The translations under genes were made by a program, and so were the position numbers. Below the pieces are notes generated by a model. It did not search any database and had not been told where the DNA came from. It worked only from the letters and a program-made list of their open reading frames with translations. Below are positions 7,482 to 13,586 of a stretch of DNA of 16,331 nucleotides, piece by piece (positions within the stretch are counted from its first letter, which is position 1; each line of letters begins with the position of its first letter). Source of the DNA: Veillonellaceae bacterium (lineage in GTDB: Bacteria > Bacillota > Negativicutes > Veillonellales > Veillonellaceae); the NCBI GenBank assembly GCA_900765165.1, contig CAAFQR010000049.1:1-16331 (forward strand), in the 5' to 3' direction.

Positions 7482-7509
7482 TTTAATCTAATTTTCATGT
7501 TTCCTACCT
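7461..7509. repeat. Direct repeat TTCCTACCT, two copies 40 bp apart
   Basis: TTCCTACCT occurs at 7461-7469, in the promoter spacer/-35 edge, and again at 7501-7509. The 40-bp distance is close to four helical turns. A related string, TTCCTAC, lies in the dyad centre at 4410-4416. It may be a regulator binding site; it could also be coincidence. Confidence 0.35.
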
Positions 7510-7534
7510 ATTTCTTTAGTTTTCTTACGCAACG

Positions 7535-7729
7535 CTAATTACGTCGCTCTATGGCCCCAACGGGGCATATTTCATAGCAATCACCGCAACCAATGCAGCC
7601 GCTACCTATGTTAAACTGCGTAATGCCCACCCGAATTACCTGAACGGGACAGTCCGCAGCACAGGCACCGCACTTCACGCAGCGGTTCGTGATGACAAAC
7701 TTCGAACCACTTTTTGTATCTTCTATCAT
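7535..7729 (-). CDS. 2[4Fe-4S] ferredoxin
   Basis: 64 residues, the usual size of a clostridial-type ferredoxin. Two complete cluster motifs are present: Cys17, 20, 23 and 27 in CVKCGACAADCP, and Cys45, 48, 51 and 55 in CIGCGDCYEICP. It is a cytoplasmic low-potential electron carrier. The ATG at 7729 has GAGGA about 8 nt upstream. It lies 39 nt downstream of the HAD phosphatase gene in the same direction, so the two are probably co-transcribed. Its redox partner is not evident from the neighbours. Confidence 0.93.
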   Translation of the reverse strand: MIEDTKSGSKFVITNRCVKCGACAADCPVQVIRVGITQFNIGSGCIGCGDCYEICPVGAIERRN

Positions 7730-7768
7730 GAGAAAATCCTCAATACGAAACCTACAGTCAGCCTGGGC

Positions 7769-8659
7769 TTACTGCAACTTTTCGTTAGCCGCCAGCACAG
7801 CCATCACTGCTGTAGCCACGCCGTCTTCGTTATTGGTTAGCGTTTCGTACTTTGCCGTTGCCTTCGCCGTATCTTCGCCATTGCCCATGGCAAAGGACAC
7901 ACCGGCATAAGCAAGCATGGTCAAGTCGTTATTGCTGTCGCCAATGGTCATCACTTCATCGGCACCAAGGCCCATGGATTCAGCCAATGCCGCCACCGCT
8001 CTACCCTTACTGATGCCCGGCTGTACGAATTCCAAATTACCTTCGCTGGACTCGATGAGGGTAAATTCATCGCTGTGACCAATTTCAGCCACAATGGCGT
8101 CCTTATTGGCCTGCGTGCCATAGAACACCTGAATTTTTTCCATTTCCAGCTGATGTTCTTCCAAGAACTCCGGCAAATTGTCCACCATCTTGCGGCTCGG
8201 CGCCATCAACGGCAGAATCTGCGGATGCACGTAATCCGTAATGTGCGACAAACAGCTCTTATCGCCATACACCACGTCGCCGGCGTAGGCTTCGCCGTAC
8301 ACGTCCCATTTCAGCAAGCGACGAAGCAACGCCACACCGCGTTCCGTACTAAAGGACTGATGGAACACCGTTTCAAAGCTAGCGCCGTCCTTCTTCATGA
8401 CGATAGCGCCATTACTGCAGATAAACGTGTGAATGTCCGGAATCTTCTCCAGTACCTGCGCCATTTCGCCCCACGCACGGCCGCTGGCCACAGCCACCGT
8501 AACGCCAGACGCCAACGCCGCATTAACCGCCTTCACAGTGCCGTCCGTAATATGTTTATCCGAATTCACCAACGTGCCGTCCACATCACAAATAATGAGT
8601 CGCACCGGTTTCGTAAGCTGTAAACCTTCTGTTTGCCAAGTCGTTTTGGTAGTTGCCAC
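7769..8659 (-). CDS. Cof-type HAD-IIB family phosphatase
   Basis: 296 residues from a GTG start at 8659, which has AGGAAG 6 nt upstream and no better ATG nearby. HAD motif I is DVDGTLV (residues 25-31, nucleophile Asp25, acid/base Asp27). Motif II lies in VAVASGRAWGEM. Motif III Lys is in GISKGRAVAALAE, and motif IV is GDSNNDLTML. A long C2 cap sits between motifs II and III, as in Cof/YidA-type sugar-phosphate or flavin-phosphate phosphatases. The enzyme is cytoplasmic with unknown substrate. It lies between the broken alcohol dehydrogenase and the ferredoxin, all on the minus strand. Confidence 0.93.
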   Translation of the reverse strand: MATTKTTWQTEGLQLTKPVRLIICDVDGTLVNSDKHITDGTVKAVNAALASGVTVAVASGRAWGEMAQVLEKIPDIHTFICSNGAIVMKKDGASFETVFHQSFSTERGVALLRRLLKWDVYGEAYAGDVVYGDKSCLSHITDYVHPQILPLMAPSRKMVDNLPEFLEEHQLEMEKIQVFYGTQANKDAIVAEIGHSDEFTLIESSEGNLEFVQPGISKGRAVAALAESMGLGADEVMTIGDSNNDLTMLAYAGVSFAMGNGEDTAKATAKYETLTNNEDGVATAVMAVLAANEKLQ

Positions 8660-8688
8660 GGGTTACTTCCTTTCACTAATACATACTC

Positions 8689-8721
8689 TGAAATAAAATG
8701 CCTCCAGCGCCGTTTATTTCA
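8689..8721. repeat. Inverted repeat in the gap between alcohol dehydrogenase and HAD genes
   Basis: TGAAATAAA (8689-8697) and TTTATTTCA (8713-8721) are perfect 9-bp inverted repeats around a 15-nt loop, just after the alcohol dehydrogenase stop. The stem is A+T-rich and no clear T-run follows, so it is at best a weak terminator or processing stem. Confidence 0.4.
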
Positions 8722-8729
8722 CAGGAAAC

Positions 8730-9899
8730 CTATAAGCACATTTCGAAGATGGCTTCTACGTCTTTAGGAGCCAAGGTCTTGAAGCCATTGATGGTAGCGC
8801 CGCCGCAAGCCTTGCGCGCCATTTCCGGGAAATCTTCCTTGCGGATGCCCGCCTTCGTGAAGGTGTCGTCTAATTCCAAGGTGTGGAAGAAGAAGTGAGA
8901 CAATGCCGCAATGCCCTGTTTAGCTACGGCCATACGGTCCTTGGACGGCACGATGCCGAACACGTTAACAGCAAAGTTGTAGAAACGGTCTACATTGCTT
9001 TCGTCGAGGCAATAGGTCATCCAGCGCGGCGTCAAAATCGCGAGACCCAAGCCGTGGGTAATATCATAGATGGCAGATAATTCATGTTCCATCGGATGGC
9101 AGCTCCACGCACACTGCTGGCAAGAACGCACGAAACCGTTAATAGCCCAGCTGGACGTCCACATCAAGTTAGCACGCGCTTCATAGTTGTCCGGTTCGCG
9201 GAGCGCAATGGGCGCATAGCGGATGATAGTGCGCATCAAGCTTTCCATCATGGAGTCGAGCATGTACATGCTACCATTCGAATTGAAGTACGTTTCCATC
9301 AAGTGACTCATCATGTCGGCCGAACCGCATGCCGTCTAATACTTGCTAACGGAATACGTCAAGGTCGGATCTAAGAACGATGCTTTCGGCACCAACGGCT
9401 TAGCGCCTAAGCCAATCTTTTCCTGCGTATCCGGATTGGAGATTACGGCAAACATATCCATTTCAGAGCCCGTTGCAGCTAACGTCAAAATCGTAACGAG
9501 CGGCAATGCCTTCGTAACCGGTAAACGCTTAGCACCTAAGAAATCCCACGGGTCATGATCTACTACCGCACCGGCACAGATTACCTTCGCCGCATCCAAG
9601 CTAGAGCCGCCGCCAACAGCGAGCACCACATCAATGTTTTCCTTCTTGCAAATGGCTACGCCATCGCGCACCGACTGAATACGCGGATTCGGATCGATGC
9701 CCGGCAACTCAAACACCGTAAGGCCGGCATCCTTCAAGGAAGCCATTACCTTGTCGTACAAGCCACTGCGTTTAATGGAACCGCCACCATACACAAGTAA
9801 CACACGGTTGCCGTGAGATTTCACTTCCGTGCCAACATTCTGTAACTGATCCTTCCCGAAATATACGCGGGTGCCAATGTCATATATAAAGTCTTTCAT
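8730..9899 (-). pseudogene. Iron-containing alcohol dehydrogenase interrupted by an in-frame TAG
   Basis: The frame is 390 codons including the final stop, close to the length of YqhD/butanol-dehydrogenase-type group III alcohol dehydrogenases. These reduce aldehydes using NAD(P)H. The ATG at 9899 has AGGAGG upstream. The N-terminal half has the nucleotide-binding GGGS motifs (residues 38-41 and 96-99, VGGGSSLDAAK). Codon 188 (9338-9336) is TAG where relatives have Gln in a 'K.QTA.G.AD.MSH' motif, so a single CAG-to-TAG change explains it. The frame stays open after it, and the metal ligands Asp195, His199, His268 and His282 are all present, matching YqhD spacing. Without readthrough, only an inactive 187-residue piece would be made, plus possibly a fragment restarted at 9314. 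A sequencing error is the main alternative. Confidence 0.88.
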
Positions 9900-9944
9900 A
9901 TATATCCTCCTATCTTAACTGCATCGTACGAAAAGTTAAGTGTT

Positions 9945-9979
9945 TATACTATCCATACTAAAAGTATAGTATTATTATA
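9945..9979 (-). promoter_or_regulatory. Putative alcohol dehydrogenase promoter with nested dyads
   Basis: On the minus strand a TATAAT -10 hexamer lies at 9979-9974; no good -35 is seen. Just downstream, ATACTAT (9946-9952) and ATAGTAT (9966-9972) are inverted repeats, with a second nested pair ATACT (9955-9959) and AGTAT (9963-9967). This is the layout of an operator just after the -10. A+T-rich sequence makes such dyads easier to find by chance. Confidence 0.35.
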
Positions 9980-10035
9980 TCACACCTCTTTTTATACTCA
10001 CTATGTACTCGTTGCTCCGACTAAAAATCCAATTA

Positions 10036-10064
10036 TCGACTTTCATGCTTATTTTGTATATAAT
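10036..10064 (+). promoter_or_regulatory. Promoter of the AbiE operon
   Basis: A TATAAT -10 (10059-10064) lies 17 bp after TCGACT (10036-10041), which matches TTGACA at four of six positions. Transcription should start near 10071, leaving a leader of about 20 nt before the ATG at 10090. The -10 lies in the centre of a large inverted repeat listed separately. Confidence 0.6.
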
Positions 10065-10078
10065 ATAAGCATGAAAGT
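10039..10078. promoter_or_regulatory. Perfect 14-bp inverted repeat over the AbiE promoter (likely AbiEi operator)
   Basis: ACTTTCATGCTTAT (10039-10052) and ATAAGCATGAAAGT (10065-10078) are exact inverted complements around a 12-nt centre that carries the -10 hexamer. The left arm overlaps the -35 and the right arm covers the start of transcription. AbiEi antitoxins are known to repress their own operon by binding promoter inverted repeats through a winged helix-turn-helix. Assigning this site to that role is inference, but position and symmetry fit well. Confidence 0.72.
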
Positions 10079-10089
10079 TGGTGATACCT

Positions 10090-10671
10090 ATGAAAAAAAC
10101 AAACGATTTTATTGATTTCTCCGGTATTTTATTGACCAAAGATGCCATGCAAGGTGGCGTCACCAAAGATGAATTCTATCGCTTTATCGCAGACAATCAA
10201 TTTGAAAAAGTAGCTCATGGCGTTTATCTATCACCGGAAGCTTGGAAAGACACTGCCTTCGTCCTTCATCAACGTTGCCCGCAAGCTGTCTTTTCCCATG
10301 ATGAAGCCTTATTTTATCATGGCCTAACGGATCACGAACCCCTGCAACCGACCCTTACGATTTATTCTGGCTATAATACCAAAAATCTGAAAGAATCTGG
10401 CAGTAAAGTATTCACTGTAAAAAAAGAATTGTTAGATGTAGGTAAAATTGAAGTAGAAAACTCCTATGGTCACAAAATTCCCATGTATGATTTAGAGCGA
10501 ACAATCTGCGATTTAATGCGCAGTCGCAGTTCCTTCGAATTTCAAGATTTTCAGACAGCCATAAAAAGTTATGTAAAACGGCCGGATAAAGATTTGAACA
10601 AGCTAATGAGCTATGCGCCACTTTTTCGAGTTGAAAAGTTACTCCGACAACATATGGAGGTACTTCTATAA
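10090..10671 (+). CDS. abiEi: AbiEi-type antitoxin / transcriptional repressor
   Basis: 193 residues from the ATG at 10090; an in-frame TTG at 10078 would overlap the operator arm and is less likely. The N-terminal ~65 residues look like the winged helix-turn-helix of AbiEi (GGVTKDEFYRFIADNQFEKVAHGVYLSPEAW, with the typical 'V..GVY' wing). The rest resembles the AbiEi antitoxin domain (FSHDEALFYHGLTDHEPLQPTLTI, then KIPMYDLERTICDLMRSR, a recurrent 'Y..ERTI.D..R' motif). In type IV systems the antitoxin counters the toxin's activity without a stable complex and represses the operon. The stop overlaps the toxin start as TAATG. The base composition is clearly more A+T-rich than in the flanking genes, suggesting acquisition by transfer. 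Confidence 0.88.
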   Translation: MKKTNDFIDFSGILLTKDAMQGGVTKDEFYRFIADNQFEKVAHGVYLSPEAWKDTAFVLHQRCPQAVFSHDEALFYHGLTDHEPLQPTLTIYSGYNTKNLKESGSKVFTVKKELLDVGKIEVENSYGHKIPMYDLERTICDLMRSRSSFEFQDFQTAIKSYVKRPDKDLNKLMSYAPLFRVEKLLRQHMEVLL

Positions 10672-11525
10672 TGAAACTAAGCCAAGACCAATTAAGAGGC
10701 CGAATTAAAAACCTTGCACAAAAGAATAATGCTGATGCTCGAATCCTTCTCCGTCTTTATATGATTGAACGTTTTTTAGAAAGAGTATCAATTTCCCGAT
10801 ATAATGACAATTTCATTATTAAAGGCGGCGTTCTTGTAACATCTCTAATTGGTGTTGCACTGCGTTCCACTATGGATATCGATACCACAATTAAAAACCT
10901 AAATCTTTCCGAATCTGATATTCAGAGAACAGTAAAAGAAATATGTGCAATAGATTTACAAGATGATGTTACCTTTCAAATCAAACAAATCAGCCACATC
11001 ATGGACGAAATGGAATATCCTGGAATTCGCATTACCATGAACGCCTACCTCAATAGAATGTTGATTCCTATGAAAATTGATATTTCCACGGGGGATATCA
11101 TTACACCTAGTGAAGTGCAACATCAGTATAAACTACTATTAGAAGACCGATTTATTTCATTGTGGTCTTATAACCTAGAAACACTGCTGTCTGAAAAACT
11201 TCAAACTGTCCTGGCGAGAGGTACATTAAACACCCGGATGAGAGATTTTTACGATTTATATGAGCTAACTAGTATCTACAAAGATAAAATTGACCCTCTA
11301 TTATTAAAGTCTGCATTCCAAGCAACATGCACAAAACGTAATTCATCTCAGCTTTTAACTGATAATTCTGAAATTATTTCTATGCTTCAACAAAATTCCC
11401 ATTTAAGAGAATTATGGAATTCTTACCAGCAAAAATATTCTTATGCAAAAGATATTACTTATGAAAATATCCTGCAATGTACACAAAACCTTTGTGAAAT
11501 TATTAGCGAAGAGTCACCCTATTAA
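10671..11525 (+). CDS. abiEii: AbiEii-type nucleotidyltransferase toxin
   Basis: 284 residues. It carries the nucleotidyltransferase signature of AbiEii/AbiGii toxins: KGG at 51-53, the metal-binding DID at 69-71 (RSTMDIDTTIK), a third acidic position at Asp137 (MKIDIS), the E170..L.EKLQT helix with Lys176, and RMRDFYDLY at 189-197. AbiEii homologues block growth, and some relatives have been shown to add nucleotides to tRNA; which target applies here is unknown. The ATG at 10671 overlaps the antitoxin stop by one base, with GGAGG 10 nt upstream, so it is translationally coupled. The TAA stop directly abuts the convergent merR stop with no terminator between. All catalytic motifs look intact. 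Confidence 0.92.
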   Translation: MKLSQDQLRGRIKNLAQKNNADARILLRLYMIERFLERVSISRYNDNFIIKGGVLVTSLIGVALRSTMDIDTTIKNLNLSESDIQRTVKEICAIDLQDDVTFQIKQISHIMDEMEYPGIRITMNAYLNRMLIPMKIDISTGDIITPSEVQHQYKLLLEDRFISLWSYNLETLLSEKLQTVLARGTLNTRMRDFYDLYELTSIYKDKIDPLLLKSAFQATCTKRNSSQLLTDNSEIISMLQQNSHLRELWNSYQQKYSYAKDITYENILQCTQNLCEIISEESPY

Positions 11526-11954
11526 TTACTTATTCGCCTTCGTTTCTGTGTCTGCTTCCGGTATAAATAAATTACTCACATACGGTTTCTTGCCCGTTTT
11601 AATATCGTCATAGAAGTTCATCTTCCAGTCGATATAGGCCAAGCTGCCTTTCAAGATTTCGATTTGCTCTTCCAACTCTTTACGTTTCGCCGTCAGCATG
11701 TCCTGACGTACTTCGATGCTTTTAGGGCCTTCTAAACACAGCCGGAAGTATTCTTTCATTTCAACTAAGGACATATTGCAGCGCTTCAAGCATTGCAAAT
11801 CTTTAATCCACGCAACCATCGCTTCGTCAAAGATGCGGTGGTTATTTTTATCGCGGCCAACGCGAGGAATCAAGCCTTCACGGCAATAAAACTTCAATGT
11901 TTCGTAGGATAAGCCCGTTGCTTCACAGGTTTCCTTCATGGTATACATTTTCAT
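11526..11954 (-). CDS. MerR-family regulator, AdhR/NmlR-like
   Basis: 142 residues from the ATG at 11954, which has GGAGAGGTG just upstream; an in-frame TTG at 11987 would precede that site and is unlikely. The N-terminal MerR winged helix (MYTMKETCEATGLSYETLKFYCREGLIPRVGRDKNNHRIF, residues 3-42) is followed by a second helical unit and a dimerising coiled coil (about residues 77-110). There is no C-terminal Cys metal site. Cys55 (IKDLQCLKR) aligns by eye with the conserved Cys of AdhR/NmlR regulators, which respond to aldehydes or thiol stress, so an electrophile sensor is the best guess. It is divergent from the lipoprotein flavodoxin gene, its likely target. Confidence 0.88.
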   Translation of the reverse strand: MKMYTMKETCEATGLSYETLKFYCREGLIPRVGRDKNNHRIFDEAMVAWIKDLQCLKRCNMSLVEMKEYFRLCLEGPKSIEVRQDMLTAKRKELEEQIEILKGSLAYIDWKMNFYDDIKTGKKPYVSNLFIPEADTETKANK

Positions 11955-12025
11955 TCGGTTCACCTCTCCTGTATATAAAAAGTACAATGGTAAACGCGAT
12001 AATCAAATAGTTACTCACTTGCCTA

Positions 12026-12056
12026 TTGACAGGTAGTTACTACCGACCTCTATACT
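12026..12056 (+). promoter_or_regulatory. MerR-type promoter with 19-bp spacer
   Basis: A perfect -35 TTGACA (12026-12031) and a -10 TATACT (12051-12056) are separated by 19 bp, 1-2 bp longer than RNA polymerase prefers. This over-long spacer is the hallmark of promoters that MerR proteins activate by untwisting the DNA. It points toward the flavodoxin gene, with a leader of about 42 nt, and lies ahead of the divergent merR gene. Confidence 0.8.
12031..12049. promoter_or_regulatory. Dyad operator inside the 19-bp spacer
   Basis: GGTAGT (12032-12037) and ACTACC (12039-12044) are perfect inverted repeats around one base. A wider pair, AGGT (12031-12034) and ACCT (12046-12049), nests around them. 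The site fills the spacer between -35 and -10, where MerR dimers bind. It is probably the site for the adjacent MerR protein. Confidence 0.75.
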
Positions 12057-12104
12057 CGAATTATAAACGGTGACAGTATGAATTGCAAGAAGGAGGAATC
12101 ACCC

Positions 12105-12731
12105 ATGAAACACGCCACAAAAAAGTTAATCACACTTTGCTTGGCTTTTACTTTATTTAGTGCAGCCGGCTGTTCTGGCTTTTCCGCAACCAGTTCTACG
12201 CCCTCGCAGCCTGCACCGTCAGCTACGACACAACAAACGAACTCGACGGCGCCCATTAAGCTTCACACGAAAATTTTATTCATCAATGCAAGTCGCGACC
12301 CAAATGGCAATACGGCTAAAATGGGGGCCGACTTCTTGCAAGGCGTAGACCATGACACGCTGTTCCTCAACAACTACAAGATTTACCAGCTCGGCCAAAA
12401 GTACCCGGATGATCAGTTTAAAACCGTTATGGACGCTATCGCCCAGGCGGACACCATCGTCATCGGCAGTCCCGTTTACTGGCACACCATGAGCGGCCCG
12501 TTAAAAACCTTCATCGACCGCCTCTACGAATTAGACAAACCGGTGCCGGCCTTAAAAGGCAAAAAGCTGTACTTCCTCATGCAAGGCGCTGCGCCGTCCC
12601 AGGCCACCAAAGAACAGATGCCCTTCATCATGTCCCGCGTAGCCGCACAGTATGATATGCAATACATGGGCGCCGCTACCGCCATGAATGACCTTTCCGC
12701 TTTACAACAAGTATTGCACAACAACTTATAA
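12105..12731 (+). CDS. Lipoprotein with a flavodoxin-like NAD(P)H-dependent oxidoreductase domain
   Basis: 208 residues from the ATG at 12105, which has AAGGAGG 8 nt upstream; an in-frame ATG at 12078 would place charged residues ahead of the leader. Residues 1-22 are a lipoprotein signal peptide ending in a lipobox (Ala20-Ala21-Gly22-Cys23). A Ser/Thr/Gln/Pro-rich linker runs to about residue 55. The flavodoxin fold follows: KILFINASRDPNGNT (56-70) as the FMN-phosphate loop, TIVIGSPVYWHTMSGPLK (117-134) as the typical flavin-binding strand and loop of NADPH-dependent FMN reductases, then TFIDRLYEL. It would be a membrane-anchored, extracytoplasmic flavoprotein, probably reducing quinones or other electrophiles. 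It is likely activated by the divergent MerR. Confidence 0.87.
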   Translation: MKHATKKLITLCLAFTLFSAAGCSGFSATSSTPSQPAPSATTQQTNSTAPIKLHTKILFINASRDPNGNTAKMGADFLQGVDHDTLFLNNYKIYQLGQKYPDDQFKTVMDAIAQADTIVIGSPVYWHTMSGPLKTFIDRLYELDKPVPALKGKKLYFLMQGAAPSQATKEQMPFIMSRVAAQYDMQYMGAATAMNDLSALQQVLHNNL

Positions 12732-12813
12732 TTTTGGTGAAATGACAAGCCTCATCAAGTAAATTATCTGTAAATTTCGTTAGTATCCAAGGAGAAAAAA
12801 TATACCTACACAA

Positions 12814-12862
12814 CAAAACGACTCAAGGGCTATCCATTTGGATTTGCTCTTGAGCCGTTTTG
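12814..12862. terminator. Bidirectional intrinsic terminator between convergent genes
   Basis: Arms at 12814-12830 and 12846-12862 pair over 17 positions with two non-Watson-Crick positions, one of which is a G-U wobble on each strand. The core is CTCAAG/CTTGAG, with an inner ATCC/GGAT extension in the loop. The 3' side ends in TTTTG on both strands. It lies 82 nt after the flavodoxin stop (+) and 45 nt after the outer-membrane protein stop (-), so it can end both transcripts. Confidence 0.82.
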
Positions 12863-12907
12863 CTATTACAGGCACTATCTGCCTATGAGGTTGTTAATTT
12901 CACCCAA

Positions 12908-13483
12908 CTAGAACTTGTAGCCTAAGCCAACGTGGAGGCCTTTCAAGGTGCCGTCTCCATCATCAAAATGGTAACGTTCGCTCATGTAGTAGCCGTTCAA
13001 TTCCAAGTTGTCGATAATCTTGTAGGACACGCCGACCTGGTAGGAATAACGAAGGTTCGTGCCGGTGCCGAGCTTAGCGTATACGCCAGCGCCCGGGAAG
13101 ATGGGAGCGTAAGCAATAGCGCCACCTTCAACGCCGGTAGCACTATCGTTGAGGCCTTTCAAATGGGTTACGCCGCCATACAAATTGAAATGCGGCACTA
13201 CAGCATATACAACGTCTAAATGATGATCACGCATGGAATTGTCGTGAATGTCATTCTTAGAGAAGCTATACTGTACAGCGGTTTTGTTGGAAATACCATA
13301 GTCAACGCCATAGGTTACGCCGGTGTGATGACCAGCCTGACCCGTTGCGTTTAAGTCGAAGCCATAGTCAACGCCAAGACCAACCTTATCTTTCGTTACA
13401 TGAGTAACAGGGATAGCTGCCGACGCAGCGCCCGTTACCATGAGAGACATAGCCGCTACGGCTACTACGTGTTTTAATTTCAT
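12908..13483 (-). CDS. Small outer-membrane beta-barrel protein
   Basis: 191 residues from the ATG at 13483, with AAGGAG 6 nt upstream. Frame extension upstream to 13534 runs through the hairpin and is unlikely to be coding. The signal peptide covers about residues 1-22 (MKLKHVVAVAAMSLMVTGAASA). The mature part is a chain of alternating, aromatic- and Gly-rich strands (VGLGVDYGFDL, TGVTYGVDYGI, TAVQYSFSKNDI, FNLYGGVTHLKG, LRYSYQVGVSYK, LELNGYYMSERY). It ends in HVGLGYKF with a C-terminal Phe, the usual signal for outer-membrane assembly. Its size suggests an 8-stranded barrel. I do not recognise a specific family; a YfaZ/OmpW-like role is possible. It appears monocistronic, between ileS and the bidirectional terminator. 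Confidence 0.82.
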   Translation of the reverse strand: MKLKHVVAVAAMSLMVTGAASAAIPVTHVTKDKVGLGVDYGFDLNATGQAGHHTGVTYGVDYGISNKTAVQYSFSKNDIHDNSMRDHHLDVVYAVVPHFNLYGGVTHLKGLNDSATGVEGGAIAYAPIFPGAGVYAKLGTGTNLRYSYQVGVSYKIIDNLELNGYYMSERYHFDDGDGTLKGLHVGLGYKF

Positions 13484-13506
13484 AGGAAACTCCTTTATAC
13501 AAATGC

Positions 13507-13540
13507 TAAGCCATGTGCATATTAAAACGCACATGGCTTA
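13507..13540. repeat. Perfect 12-bp hairpin between ileS and the barrel-protein gene
   Basis: TAAGCCATGTGC (13507-13518) and GCACATGGCTTA (13529-13540) are perfect inverted repeats around a 10-nt A+T-rich loop. On the minus strand the stem ends about 11 nt before the AAGGAG of the barrel-protein gene. Only CATTT follows, so as an ileS terminator it is imperfect. It may instead be a 5'-leader stem stabilising or controlling the barrel-protein mRNA. Confidence 0.7.
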
Positions 13541-13586
13541 ACAACACTATGCAATGAAACCGCCTGACGGCTTCTATTTGTTCCGA

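Noticed and set aside
8075..8623. Plus-strand open frame opposite the HAD phosphatase
   Set aside because: It is antisense to a gene with complete HAD motifs, and the His/Arg-rich product has no family resemblance.
9336..9338. TAG as pyrrolysine or a reassigned codon
   Set aside because: TAG ends several intact genes in this window and relatives carry Gln at the position, so a C-to-T nonsense change is simpler.
9980..11525. Insertion sequence or integrase near the AbiE cassette
   Set aside because: No transposase or integrase frame, terminal inverted repeats or obvious target duplication were seen.
12791..12887. Shine-Dalgarno-like AAGGAG followed by a short open frame beginning with ATA
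   Set aside because: There is no proper start codon and the frame runs through the terminator hairpin; most likely coincidence.
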